Assembly (NCBI RefSeq): GCF_022179065.1
Contig: NZ_BPQD01000001.1
Coordinates: 124,001-188,000, forward strand
DNA: 64,000 bases
Reading direction: 5' to 3'
Source: Methylobacterium adhaesivum
GTDB taxonomy: Bacteria > Pseudomonadota > Alphaproteobacteria > Rhizobiales > Beijerinckiaceae
Below, piece by piece: positions 9,872-17,548 of the stretch. The notes beneath the pieces were generated by a model. It ran no database searches. It worked only from the letters and a program-made list of their open reading frames with translations, and was not told the origin of the DNA. The position numbers and the translations under genes were made by a program. Position 1 is the first letter of the stretch. The number at the start of each line of letters is the position of its first letter.

Positions 9872-10879
9872 ATGTGGCGTAGCGTTCTCGCGTTCTCCGC
9901 CCTTGCGCTGTTCGGCGCGGGGCTCACCGGCTGTGCGCTCAACAAGTTTGAGCAGCGCGAGCCCTGGCGCGACCAGGCCGAACAGGCCTGCAACGCCAAG
10001 CGCCTCGTCGAGACGAGCGAGTTCATCACCCCGGCCAAGGCCATCGAGGGGCCGGGCGTATGCGGCATGCTGCAGCCCTACCGGGTCACCCGCCTCGGCG
10101 GCGGCAGCGTCGCCCTGAAGCAGCGCGTGACCCTGGCCTGCCCGGCGCTCGCCGAGGCCGAGGCCTGGCTCGCCGACACGATCCAGCCGGCCGCCAACCT
10201 GTATTTCGGCCAGCCCGTGGCCGAGATCAACGCGGGCACCTACGCGTGCCGGGGCCGCAACAACCAGGCCGGCGCCAAGCTCTCGGAGCATTCCTTCGGC
10301 AATGCCGTCGACATCATGTCGTTCAAGCTCGCCGACGGCTACGTCATTACCGTCAAGGGCGGCTGGCGCGGCACGGAAGCCGAGCAGGGGTTCCTGCGCG
10401 AAGTGTTCCTCGGCGCGTGCGCACGCTTCTCAACGGTGCTGGCGCCGGGCTCCAACGTGTTCCACTACGATCACATCCACGTCGACCTCGCCCGCCACGA
10501 TCCGCGCGGCCTGCGCCGGATCTGCCAGCCGCTGATCAAGTTCACGCCCCAGCTCGGCGCCGACGGCGTCGCGCGTCCGGTGTCGCGTCCGCGTCCCGTC
10601 GAGCGTCTGCCGGCGCCCCCCCAGGCCCCCGTGGACGTGGAGGAGGACGATCCCTACGGCGTGAGCCCGATGTCGCAGAAGGCGGCACCCCGGGCCGCCC
10701 CCTCGCAGCTCGCGCGGGTGCCGGTGCCCGCGGCTCGCGCCGCGCCTTCGGCCTACGTGGCGGCCCCGGTGTCCCGGCCCCGCCTCGCCACGGCCCATGG
10801 CTTCGACGAGCCGGCCCCGGGCTTCGAGCGCGAGCCCCTGTCCCTGTCGGCGCCCAGCCTATCGGACCCGATCTACTGA
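9872..10879 (+). CDS. Extensin-like C-terminal domain lipoprotein
   Basis: A 335-residue predicted lipoprotein: the N-terminal hydrophobic segment ends in the lipobox LTGC with Cys21. The domain at about residues 35-230 matches the bacterial extensin-like family, with SEHSFGNAVDIMSF and FHYDHIHVDLARH. The His/Asp pattern resembles zinc peptidases acting on peptidoglycan, so a cell-wall hydrolase role is plausible but unproven. The last 100 residues are Pro/Ala/Arg-rich and probably disordered. It is divergent from the amidase across 111 bp. Confidence 0.78.
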   Translation: MWRSVLAFSALALFGAGLTGCALNKFEQREPWRDQAEQACNAKRLVETSEFITPAKAIEGPGVCGMLQPYRVTRLGGGSVALKQRVTLACPALAEAEAWLADTIQPAANLYFGQPVAEINAGTYACRGRNNQAGAKLSEHSFGNAVDIMSFKLADGYVITVKGGWRGTEAEQGFLREVFLGACARFSTVLAPGSNVFHYDHIHVDLARHDPRGLRRICQPLIKFTPQLGADGVARPVSRPRPVERLPAPPQAPVDVEEDDPYGVSPMSQKAAPRAAPSQLARVPVPAARAAPSAYVAAPVSRPRLATAHGFDEPAPGFEREPLSLSAPSLSDPIY

Positions 10880-11014
10880 CCGTCGCGATCACTGTGCCCC
10901 CCGCACCCCAGGGGCGGTGAAACCGACGACCGGCCCGGCGCGCAAGCTTGACTCCGACGCTGCAGCGGCCATCGTTCCGCGCAACTGTACGGACTCCAGC
11001 AAAAGATTGCCGGC

Positions 11015-11482
11015 ATGCGCCCGAACCGCCTTTCCGCCGCCTTCGCCCTCGGCCTCGTCCTGGTCGGCGCCCTGCAGCCGGCCTTCGCCCGCTCGGGTCG
11101 CGAGGAGATCACCCCCGCCGAGGAGCGCGAGTTCAACTACGACGCCCACATCCCCGGCTGTCAGGCGTCCGAGGTGCTGGAGCGGCTCTCGACCCACTTC
11201 GCCGAGAAGGAGCGCAAGTTCTGGAACTCGACCCTCACCATCGTGAGCTATGAGCGCATCGAGCGCACAGCCTGGCGCCCCTGGGGCCTCGACTTCGTGC
11301 CCCGGCGCTATTGCAGCGCGGTCGCGACCACCTCCGACGGCGTCCGTCGCAAGGTCGACTACTCCGTGCGCGACGGCCTCGGGATCATCGGCGCCGATTG
11401 GGGCATCGAGTTCTGCGTCCACGGCCTCGACCGCAACCTCGCCTACGCCTACGCCACGGCCTGCCGCGAAGCCCGTCCGTGA
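11015..11482 (+). CDS. Hypothetical secreted protein
   Basis: A 155-residue protein with a clear Sec signal peptide ending ALQPAFA. The mature part has four cysteines (in PGCQASE, RRYCSAV, EFCVHGL, ATACREA), consistent with two periplasmic disulfides, and a conserved-looking IVSYERIERTAWRPWG segment. I do not recognise a named domain. Its stop overlaps the start of the RNase T2 gene by 3 bases (GTGA), so the two are translationally coupled, and the pair may share a periplasmic role. Confidence 0.7.
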   Translation: MRPNRLSAAFALGLVLVGALQPAFARSGREEITPAEEREFNYDAHIPGCQASEVLERLSTHFAEKERKFWNSTLTIVSYERIERTAWRPWGLDFVPRRYCSAVATTSDGVRRKVDYSVRDGLGIIGADWGIEFCVHGLDRNLAYAYATACREARP

Positions 11483-12147
11483 GCCTGCATCGAGGGCTCG
11501 CCCTCGCCGCCGCTTTCCTCGTCGGGGCGTCCGGCGCCGCCTGCGCCCAGGGCTACGACCAGCGCGGCACGCCGGGCGAGTTCGACTTCTACGTCCTCGC
11601 CCTGTCGTGGTCGCCGACCTATTGCAACGGAGACGGGGCGCAGCGCGAAGCCAACGGCCAGTGCCGGCCCGGCCGGGGCCTCGGCTTCGTCGTTCACGGC
11701 CTGTGGCCGCAATACACGCGGGGCTACCCGTCGAACTGCTCCAGCGTCGAGCGCTCGCCGACCCGGCAGGCTATGGAGACGGCCGGCGAGGTCTATCCGA
11801 GCGAGGGGCTGGCCCGCCACGAATGGCGCCGGCACGGCACCTGCTCGGGCCTCGATCCGGCCGCCTATTTCCGCGCCGCCCGCACGGCCCGCGAGGCGGT
11901 GACGATTCCCGACGCGTTCCAGAAGCCCAGCGCCGACACCCGCGCGGCGCCCATCGAGATCGCCCGCCAGTTCGTCATGGCCAACAAGGGCCTGCGCCCG
12001 GACATGATGTCGGTCGCCTGCGTGCGTGGCCGGCTGCAGGAGGTGCGGATCTGCCTGTCCAAGGACCTGCGCGGCTTCACCCCCTGCCCGGAGGTGGCAC
12101 GCCAGAATTGCCGCGCCGGCGAGGTCGCCATCGACGCCGCGCGCTGA
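11479..12147 (+). CDS. Secreted ribonuclease T2 family protein
   Basis: A 222-residue RNase T2 homologue with a signal peptide (start GTG at 11479, cleavage near SGAACAQG). Both catalytic segments are intact: CAS I as FVVHGLWPQY and CAS II as HEWRRHGTC. The N-terminal LALSWSPTYC strand also matches. Such enzymes cut RNA through a 2',3'-cyclic phosphate, in the periplasm in Gram-negative bacteria. It overlaps the preceding secreted protein gene and ends 10 bp before rlmJ. Confidence 0.88.
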   Translation: MSLHRGLALAAAFLVGASGAACAQGYDQRGTPGEFDFYVLALSWSPTYCNGDGAQREANGQCRPGRGLGFVVHGLWPQYTRGYPSNCSSVERSPTRQAMETAGEVYPSEGLARHEWRRHGTCSGLDPAAYFRAARTAREAVTIPDAFQKPSADTRAAPIEIARQFVMANKGLRPDMMSVACVRGRLQEVRICLSKDLRGFTPCPEVARQNCRAGEVAIDAAR

Positions 12148-12157
12148 AAGCCGCCCC

Positions 12158-13003
12158 GTGAACTATCGCCACGCCTTCCATGCCGGAAACTTCGCCGACG
12201 TTCTCAAGCACCTCGTCCTGACGCGGGTGCTGACGCATCTGCACGCCAAGGCGACGCCGTTCCGGGCCATCGACACCCATGCGGGCCTCGGCTTCTATGA
12301 CCTCACCGGAGACGAGGCCGGGCGCACGGGCGAGGCGGCGGAGGGCTGGGGCCGCCTCGACACGCCGTTCCCGGAGGCGGTGGAGCACCTTCTCGCGCCC
12401 TACCGGGCGGCGGTGGCGGCCACCCAGGCGCGCCATGGCGCCACGACCTATCCGGGCTCGCCCGCCATCATCCGCGAGTTCCTGCGCTCCACCGACAAAG
12501 GTGTCTTCGTCGAGCTGCACCCCGCCGACGCCGAGACGCTGCGGGAGCGCTACAATCAGGATTCACGAACCAAGGTGATGCACCTCGACGGCTGGACGGC
12601 GCTCGGCGCCCTGATCCCGCCGCCCGAACGGCGCGGCCTCGTGCTCATCGACCCGCCCTACGAGGAACTCGGCGAAATCGATCGCCTCGGCGCGGCCCTC
12701 GCCAAGGCCGTGGCGAAGTGGCCGACGGGCATCTACCTCGGCTGGTACCCGATCAAGGACGTGTCCCACGTCGACCGCATGGTGACCGAACTCCATGGCG
12801 CCCTGAACCGCCCCGCCCTGCGCCTCGACCTCCTCGTCAGCGAACCCGATGCAACGCGGCTGAACGGCAACGGCCTCATCGTGATCAACCCGCCCTGGCG
12901 CCTGGCCGAGGAAGCGATGCTGTTCCTGCCGGCGCTGGCCGAGCGCTTGGCGCGCACCGACTACGGGGCCTTTCGCTGCGAGGCGTTCGGTGCACAAGCG
13001 TAG
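12158..13003 (+). CDS. rlmJ: 23S rRNA (adenine(2030)-N6)-methyltransferase RlmJ
   Basis: A 281-residue methyltransferase. The family N-terminus NYRHAFHAGNFADVLKH begins directly after the GTG start at 12158. The N6-adenine methyltransferase motif IV is IDPPYEE and the SAM site region is AIDTHAGLGFYDL. The family modifies A2030 of 23S rRNA (E. coli numbering). The frame is open farther upstream into the RNase T2 gene, but nothing there matches the family. The 3' end overlaps the next gene by 14 bp. Confidence 0.9.
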   Translation: MNYRHAFHAGNFADVLKHLVLTRVLTHLHAKATPFRAIDTHAGLGFYDLTGDEAGRTGEAAEGWGRLDTPFPEAVEHLLAPYRAAVAATQARHGATTYPGSPAIIREFLRSTDKGVFVELHPADAETLRERYNQDSRTKVMHLDGWTALGALIPPPERRGLVLIDPPYEELGEIDRLGAALAKAVAKWPTGIYLGWYPIKDVSHVDRMVTELHGALNRPALRLDLLVSEPDATRLNGNGLIVINPPWRLAEEAMLFLPALAERLARTDYGAFRCEAFGAQA

Positions 13004-13715
13004 GGGCTTTGGCGGAGACACGTGCGTGACGCACTGGATCGACCTCGACAGCACGCCGATCCCCGGCGGGCGGGACACCCTGCACCTGCGCCGCTGGGGC
13101 GAGGCGTTCTCGATCCAGGTCGGTACGTCCGAACTCATGACCGATCAGGACCGCGGGTCCGAGCAGGCCCTGGCGACGATCCCCTGCGAACGGCTCGCGG
13201 GTCGAACCGCGCCCCGCATCCTCATCGGCGGCCTCGGCATGGGCTTTACCCTGCGCGCCGCCCTCGAGGTTCTCGGACCGCAAGCCGAGGTGGTGGTCGC
13301 CGAGCTCGTGCCGGGCGTCGTCGCCTGGGCACGCGGCCCCCTCGCGCACCTGCACGGTACGAGCCTGGACGACCCGCGCGTCAGCGTCGTCGAGGCGGAC
13401 GTGAACCGCCTCATCCAATCGGGCCCGGCCCGCTACGACGCGATCCTCCTCGACGTCGACAACGGCCCGAAGGGTATGACGCGCCGGTCCAACGACCGGC
13501 TCTACGATGTCTGGGGCCTCAAGCGTGCCCATTACGCCCTGCGGCCGGGCGGCATCTTGGCGGTGTGGTCGGGCTCGCCCGACCGCCGGTTCAAGGCCCG
13601 GCTGAAGCGCTGCGGTTTCGCCATGGAGGAGATCCGCTTTCCCGCTCATCCGGGTGGGCGGCGCCACGTGCTATGGATCGGCGTACGGGTGGAGGCGGCG
13701 GCCGCGACGGCTTGA
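12990..13715 (+). CDS. Spermidine synthase-like methyltransferase-fold protein
   Basis: A 241-residue protein with the Rossmann-like fold of spermidine synthases: ILIGGLGMGFTLRAAL, the acidic strand VVVAELVPGVVAW and YDAILLDVDNGP. Many such short bacterial homologues lack an experimentally known substrate, and the polyamine-binding residues are not obvious here, so polyamine synthesis is not assumed. GTG at 12990 overlaps rlmJ; GTG at 13026 (VTHWIDLD) is an equally good start. Confidence 0.72.
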   Translation: MHKRRGFGGDTCVTHWIDLDSTPIPGGRDTLHLRRWGEAFSIQVGTSELMTDQDRGSEQALATIPCERLAGRTAPRILIGGLGMGFTLRAALEVLGPQAEVVVAELVPGVVAWARGPLAHLHGTSLDDPRVSVVEADVNRLIQSGPARYDAILLDVDNGPKGMTRRSNDRLYDVWGLKRAHYALRPGGILAVWSGSPDRRFKARLKRCGFAMEEIRFPAHPGGRRHVLWIGVRVEAAAATA

Positions 13716-13748
13716 GCCCCCTCCCCCCGTGACCGATCGGGCCGGACG

Positions 13749-14018
13749 TCAGTAATTGTAGCCGCGCTGGCCGTAGGCCGGGCCACGCTGCTGCACGCGG
13801 GAGCCGTAGTCGATCTCCCGTTCGCGCCGGGCCTTGCGATTGGCGAGGTAGCGCCCGCCGAGGCACCCCGCCACGGCGCCGACGACGCCGCGCTCCGCGA
13901 GGTAGTGCCCGGCGAGGCCACCGATGATCGCCCCCTTGATGCAGCCCTTGGCCTCGGCGGCGCCGGCGGTGACGAGGGTCGCGAGGGCGACGGCCGACAG
14001 GGTTGAAACGATCCGCAT
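13749..14018 (-). CDS. Small glycine-zipper secreted protein
   Basis: An 89-residue protein with a signal peptide (cleavage near AGAAEA). A short glycine-zipper region follows (GAIIGGLAGHYLAERG, then VGAVAGCLGGRYLANRKARR), which usually inserts into or associates with membranes. The C-terminus is Tyr/Gly/Arg-rich (RGPAYGQRGYNY). Two cysteines lie in the zipper region. An envelope role is inferred only from composition. Confidence 0.68.
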   Translation of the reverse strand: MRIVSTLSAVALATLVTAGAAEAKGCIKGAIIGGLAGHYLAERGVVGAVAGCLGGRYLANRKARREREIDYGSRVQQRGPAYGQRGYNY

Positions 14019-14089
14019 GATGATCCTCCACGATTGCGGAGGATGAAACACCGGGATGCGCCGCGCCGTTCCGGTAAAGCCCCTTCCCC

Positions 14090-15523
14090 TCACGCCGCGA
14101 CGCGACCCTCCAGGGGAAACACCTTGGCGGGGTTCATGAGCCAGCCGGGATCGAACACGTTCTTCACCCGCATCTGCTGCTCGAGGTCGACCTGCTCGTA
14201 CTGGAAGCGCATGAGGTCGCGCTTCTCGATGCCGACGCCGTGTTCCCCCGTGAGGCAGCCGCCGACCTCGACGCAGAGCTTCAGGATCGCGTCCCCAGCG
14301 GCCTCGGCCTTCTGGAGTTCGCCCGGCTTGTTGATGTCGAACAGGATCAGCGGGTGCAGGTTGCCGTCGCCCGCATGGAACACGTTGGCGACCCGAAGGC
14401 CGTGGCCGGCGCAGATGGCACCGATACGCTCGAGCACCAGGGGAAGCTGGCCCGTGGGAATCGTGCCGTCCATGCAGATGTAGTCGGAGATGCGCCCCGT
14501 GGCGCCGAACGCCGATTTCCGGCCCTTCCAGATGGCGGCGCTCTCGGCCTCCGATTTCGACACCCGTAGGCTCGTCGGGCGGAAATCCTCCGCGATGGCG
14601 ACGATTCGGGCGAGCATGGCCTCGCACTCGGCGTCCGAGCCCTCGACCTCGATGATGAGCATCGCCTCGGCGTCGCGCGGGTAGCCGGCTTGTGCGAAAT
14701 CCTCGGTGATGAGGATCGCCTCGCGGTCCATGTACTCCATCGCCACCGGGATGATGCCGGCGGCGATGATGGCGGCGGTGCAGGCGCCCGCATCCTCAAC
14801 GGAGGCGAAGCCCAGCAGTGCCGGACGCGCGCCCTCGGCGCCCCGCAGGATCCGCACGGTGGCCTCCGTGACGATGCCGAGTTGCCCCTCCGACCCGCAG
14901 ACGAGGCCGAGAAGGTCGTAGCCGCCGGAATCGAGGTGGTCGCCGCCGATCTCGACCACGGTGCCGTCGTTCAGCACAAGGGTGACGCCGAGCAGGTTGT
15001 TCGTGGTCACCCCGTATTTGAGGCAATGCGCACCGCCGGAATTCATCGCGATGTTGCCCGCGATGGTGCAGGCGAGCTGGCTCGACGGATCGGGGGCGTA
15101 GAAAAAGCCCTCGTGACTGACCGCCCCCGAGATGGCGAGATTCGTGATGCCCGCCTCCACCCGCGCCGTGCGGTTCTCGTAGCTGATGTCGAGGATGCGA
15201 TTCATCTTCGCCACGCCGATGATGATGGCGTCCTCCTGGGCGATGGCGCCGCCGGCGAGCGACGTGCCGGCCCCGCGCGGCACCACCCGCACCCCTTGGG
15301 CGTGGCAATAAGCCATCACGGCCGAGACCTCCGCCGTGGTGGAGGGCAGGACCACGGCGAGCGGCATCTTGCGGTAGGCCGTGAGTCCGTCGGTCTCGAA
15401 GGCACGGCGTTCGTCTTCCGTCGTCACCAGGGCTTCGGGCGCGACCAGGGACGCGAGACCGGCGACGATGGCGTCGCGGCGGGCGACGATGCCGGCATCC
15501 GGCACGGGAAAGGCGATCGACAT
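14090..15523 (-). CDS. glcD: FAD-linked oxidase, glycolate oxidase subunit GlcD type
   Basis: A 477-residue flavoprotein of the PCMH-type FAD family. The FAD-binding motif PRGAGTSLAGGA and the VSHEGFFYAPDPSS and NSGGAHCLKYG segments are typical of GlcD and D-lactate dehydrogenases. The C-terminal domain carries HAGDGNLHPLILFD and LTGEHGVGIEKR, the metal and substrate histidine motifs. The start is ATG at 15523; ATG at 15553 is possible. The usual partners glcE and glcF are not adjacent, so D-lactate or D-2-hydroxyglutarate oxidation is an alternative to glycolate. Confidence 0.85.
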   Translation of the reverse strand: MSIAFPVPDAGIVARRDAIVAGLASLVAPEALVTTEDERRAFETDGLTAYRKMPLAVVLPSTTAEVSAVMAYCHAQGVRVVPRGAGTSLAGGAIAQEDAIIIGVAKMNRILDISYENRTARVEAGITNLAISGAVSHEGFFYAPDPSSQLACTIAGNIAMNSGGAHCLKYGVTTNNLLGVTLVLNDGTVVEIGGDHLDSGGYDLLGLVCGSEGQLGIVTEATVRILRGAEGARPALLGFASVEDAGACTAAIIAAGIIPVAMEYMDREAILITEDFAQAGYPRDAEAMLIIEVEGSDAECEAMLARIVAIAEDFRPTSLRVSKSEAESAAIWKGRKSAFGATGRISDYICMDGTIPTGQLPLVLERIGAICAGHGLRVANVFHAGDGNLHPLILFDINKPGELQKAEAAGDAILKLCVEVGGCLTGEHGVGIEKRDLMRFQYEQVDLEQQMRVKNVFDPGWLMNPAKVFPLEGRVAA

Positions 15524-15836
15524 GGGCGTTCCTCGGGGCGTTCCTCGGGACATTCCGCACCAGCGCGACCGTTTTCAGCCTGCGCTCAGCTTGGACGGCG
15601 TAGGACCGGTAACGTGGTCGAAACAGCCGAGGATGCAGGGTACAGCCAAATCCACGACCTTCCCAGCGGCTTCGGCCAGGGCACGGGATAGGACCGCGAT
15701 CACGGCTCACCGAAGCTTCCTTTCGCCGCAGACGCCATCGAGCCGACCGGAACGTTTTCACCCTTGATCTGTTCTAAAGGCCCAAGCTCTGCCATAAGCC
15801 CGGGTGGTTCAAAGCCCCCTCCAGGAGGAAACCAGA
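15524..15836. other. Divergent intergenic region between glcD and the cytochrome c gene
   Basis: These 313 bases must hold the promoters of both divergent genes. I see no coding frame of quality and no strong dyad. The clearest element is the ribosome-binding site AGGAGG just before the cytochrome start. No confident -35/-10 pair was found. Confidence 0.5.
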
Positions 15837-16199
15837 ATGCGTCACCTCATCCTCGGCGCCGCCCTCGCGCTGCTGCTGCCCCTCTCCGCCCATGCCGAGG
15901 GCGATGCCGCCGCCGGCGAGAAGGCGTTCGCCCCCTGCAAGGCCTGCCATAACTTCGAGAAGAACGGCGTCGGCCCGACCCTGAAGGGTGTCGTCGGCTC
16001 GAAGGCCGGTGAGGGTGCCGATGGCTACGCCTTCTCGGCGGCCCTGAAGGCCTCCGGCATCACCTGGGACGAGGCCAACCTGCACGAGTGGCTGACCGAC
16101 CCGAAGAAGAAGGTCCCCGGCACCAAGATGGTGTTCCCCGGCATCAAGGACCCGAAGAAGGTCGACGACATCATCGCCTACCTCAAGACCAAGTCCTGA
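15837..16199 (+). CDS. Soluble class I cytochrome c
   Basis: A 120-residue periplasmic cytochrome c. The signal peptide ends LSAHA at residue 20. The single heme site is Cys34-Lys-Ala-Cys37-His38, and the likely axial methionine is Met98 in GTKMVFPG. The sequence resembles mitochondrial-type and c2-type cytochromes that carry electrons to terminal oxidases, and in methylotrophs from periplasmic dehydrogenases. ATG at 15837 is chosen because AGGAGG lies 8 bases upstream. It ends before a hairpin terminator. Confidence 0.9.
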   Translation: MRHLILGAALALLLPLSAHAEGDAAAGEKAFAPCKACHNFEKNGVGPTLKGVVGSKAGEGADGYAFSAALKASGITWDEANLHEWLTDPKKKVPGTKMVFPGIKDPKKVDDIIAYLKTKS

Positions 16200-16248
16200 G
16201 ATCGAGGCTCCGGCCCATCGCCGACGGGCCGGATTGCGTGAAAGCCCG

Positions 16249-16794
16249 TTAGGAAGCCGTCCCCGCGGGGGCGGCTTCTTTCGTTGTGCGGCGGTCAGTC
16301 GTCTCGCCCTCGCCCGCCCCCGTATGCAGGGCGCCGCGCAGCTTCACCAGGGTATCGAGGAGCGCCAGACGCCCATCGAGATCGAGACCGGTGAGGCCCC
16401 CGAGCTCCCGGGGCACACATTCCATCCGGCCCTGCAGGTCCCGGCCCTTCTCCGTCAGGAAAATGCTCACCTGGCGCTCGTCCGAGCGGTCGCGGGCGCG
16501 GCGAACGTGGCCTGAGGCTTCCAACCGCTTCAGAAGCGGCGTCAGGGTTCCGGAATCGAGGAACAGGCGCAAACCGATCTCCTTGACCGTCTGCCCTTCC
16601 TGCTCCCACAGGACGAGGAGCACGAGGTATTGTGGGTAGGTCAGGTCATGGGCCGCCAGCAGGGCCCGATAGGCCCGACCAAAGGCGTGCGCCGCCGCGT
16701 AGACGGCAAAGCACAACTGCCCATCCAGGCTCTGCGCCGTCGGCGGAAGGACGGGGCGATCCGAAAGGGTCGGGGTGTCGTCACGGCCCGACAT
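16249..16794 (-). CDS. ohrR: MarR-family organic peroxide regulator OhrR
   Basis: A 181-residue winged-helix repressor of the OhrR group. The redox-sensing cysteine is Cys28 in [12 protein letters not shown], followed by the Tyr-containing segment [14 protein letters not shown]. The recognition helix region is [15 protein letters not shown] and the wing reads [14 protein letters not shown]. OhrR releases DNA when this cysteine is oxidised by organic hydroperoxides. It is divergent from ohr, with three operator-like boxes between. The C-terminal 20 residues are probably disordered. Confidence 0.9.
   Translation of the reverse strand: MSGRDDTPTLSDRPVLPPTAQSLDGQLCFAVYAAAHAFGRAYRALLAAHDLTYPQYLVLLVLWEQEGQTVKEIGLRLFLDSGTLTPLLKRLEASGHVRRARDRSDERQVSIFLTEKGRDLQGRMECVPRELGGLTGLDLDGRLALLDTLVKLRGALHTGAGEGETTDRRTTKEAAPAGTAS
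16254..16281. terminator. Terminator between cytochrome c and ohrR
   Basis: An 11-bp stem, AAGCCGTCCCC paired with GGGGGCGGCTT (one T-G wobble), is followed by CTTTCG on the plus strand. It overlaps the last codons of the convergent ohrR gene and probably ends the cytochrome transcript. Confidence 0.6.
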
Positions 16795-16890
16795 GCGGTG
16801 ATTGTTCCTCTCTCGAGCGTGGCGCGTGATCCGGCGACCCGCTCAGGGGTGTCGCATTGGATGAGACGGCTTATCTTAGACACAACTCAC

Positions 16891-16905
16891 ATTGCGCACA
16901 ATCGA
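16891..16905. promoter_or_regulatory. OhrR operator-like box 1
   Basis: ATTGCGCACAATCGA, an imperfect palindrome (TTGCGC/ACAA). It lies nearest to ohrR and is one of three near-identical boxes spaced 37-38 bp apart. Confidence 0.65.
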
Positions 16906-16927
16906 CCTTCGCAGTGCGAAAAACCGG

Positions 16928-16942
16928 GTTGCGCGCAATCGA
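16928..16942. promoter_or_regulatory. OhrR operator-like box 2
   Basis: GTTGCGCGCAATCGA contains the perfect 10-bp palindrome TTGCGCGCAA. It is the middle box of the ohrR-ohr intergenic region. Confidence 0.65.
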
Positions 16943-16965
16943 TCCCTCTGCGATAAGCAAACAAG

Positions 16966-16980
16966 ATTGCGCACAATCGA
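16966..16980. promoter_or_regulatory. OhrR operator-like box 3
   Basis: ATTGCGCACAATCGA, identical to box 1 over 15 bases, 63 bp upstream of the ohr start codon. It probably overlaps the ohr promoter. Confidence 0.65.
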
Positions 16981-17042
16981 TATACGGGCCGTGAGGTCCG
17001 ATGCGTCCCGCCAATCCCAGTTCCCATTACAGGAGACCCGTC

Positions 17043-17465
17043 ATGCAGGCACTCTACACCGCACACGCCCACGCCACCGGTGGCCGCGAGGGCTCCGCCG
17101 CGAGCGACAACAAGGCCGTCGACGTCAAGCTCACGACGCCGAAGGAACTCGGCGGCAACGGCGCTCCCGGCGCCAACCCCGAGCAGCTCTTCGCCGCCGG
17201 CTACGCCGCCTGCTTCCTCGGTGCCATCAAGTTCGTGGCGGCTCAAGACAAGGTGAAGATCGCCGAGGATTCGAAGGTCGAGTCCACTGTCGGCATCGGC
17301 AAGCGCGACGACGGCACGGGTTTCGGTCTGGTCGTCACCCTGAAGGCGACCCTGCCGGGCGTCGACCACGCCGTGGCCGAGGATCTCGTGAAGCGGGCCG
17401 ACGTGGTGTGCCCGTACTCCCACGCCACCCGCGGCAACATTCAGGTCGATATCTCAGTCGGCTGA
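17043..17465 (+). CDS. ohr: Organic hydroperoxide resistance protein Ohr
   Basis: A 140-residue OsmC/Ohr-family thiol peroxidase that reduces organic hydroperoxides. The peroxidatic cysteine is Cys57 in AAGYAACFLGAIKF and the resolving cysteine is Cys123 in ADVVCPYSHATRGN. The N-terminal YTAHAHATGGREG motif is also typical. ATG at 17043 follows CAGGAGA by 6 bases. It is divergent from ohrR, which is expected to repress it, and is followed by a very strong bidirectional terminator. Confidence 0.95.
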   Translation: MQALYTAHAHATGGREGSAASDNKAVDVKLTTPKELGGNGAPGANPEQLFAAGYAACFLGAIKFVAAQDKVKIAEDSKVESTVGIGKRDDGTGFGLVVTLKATLPGVDHAVAEDLVKRADVVCPYSHATRGNIQVDISVG

Positions 17466-17483
17466 CCCCTCTCCCAATGTGAA

Positions 17484-17524
17484 AGAAGCCCCGCGCGAGA
17501 CGGTCTCGCGCGGGGCTTCTTTTT
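17484..17524. terminator. Strong bidirectional terminator between ohr and hisS
   Basis: A perfect 17-bp stem, AGAAGCCCCGCGCGAGA paired with its complement, closes a 3-base loop. TTTT follows on the plus strand and a T-rich tail is present on the minus strand too, serving both convergent genes. Confidence 0.9.
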
Positions 17525-17548
17525 GGGGTCGATCGAAGTAACGGTCGC

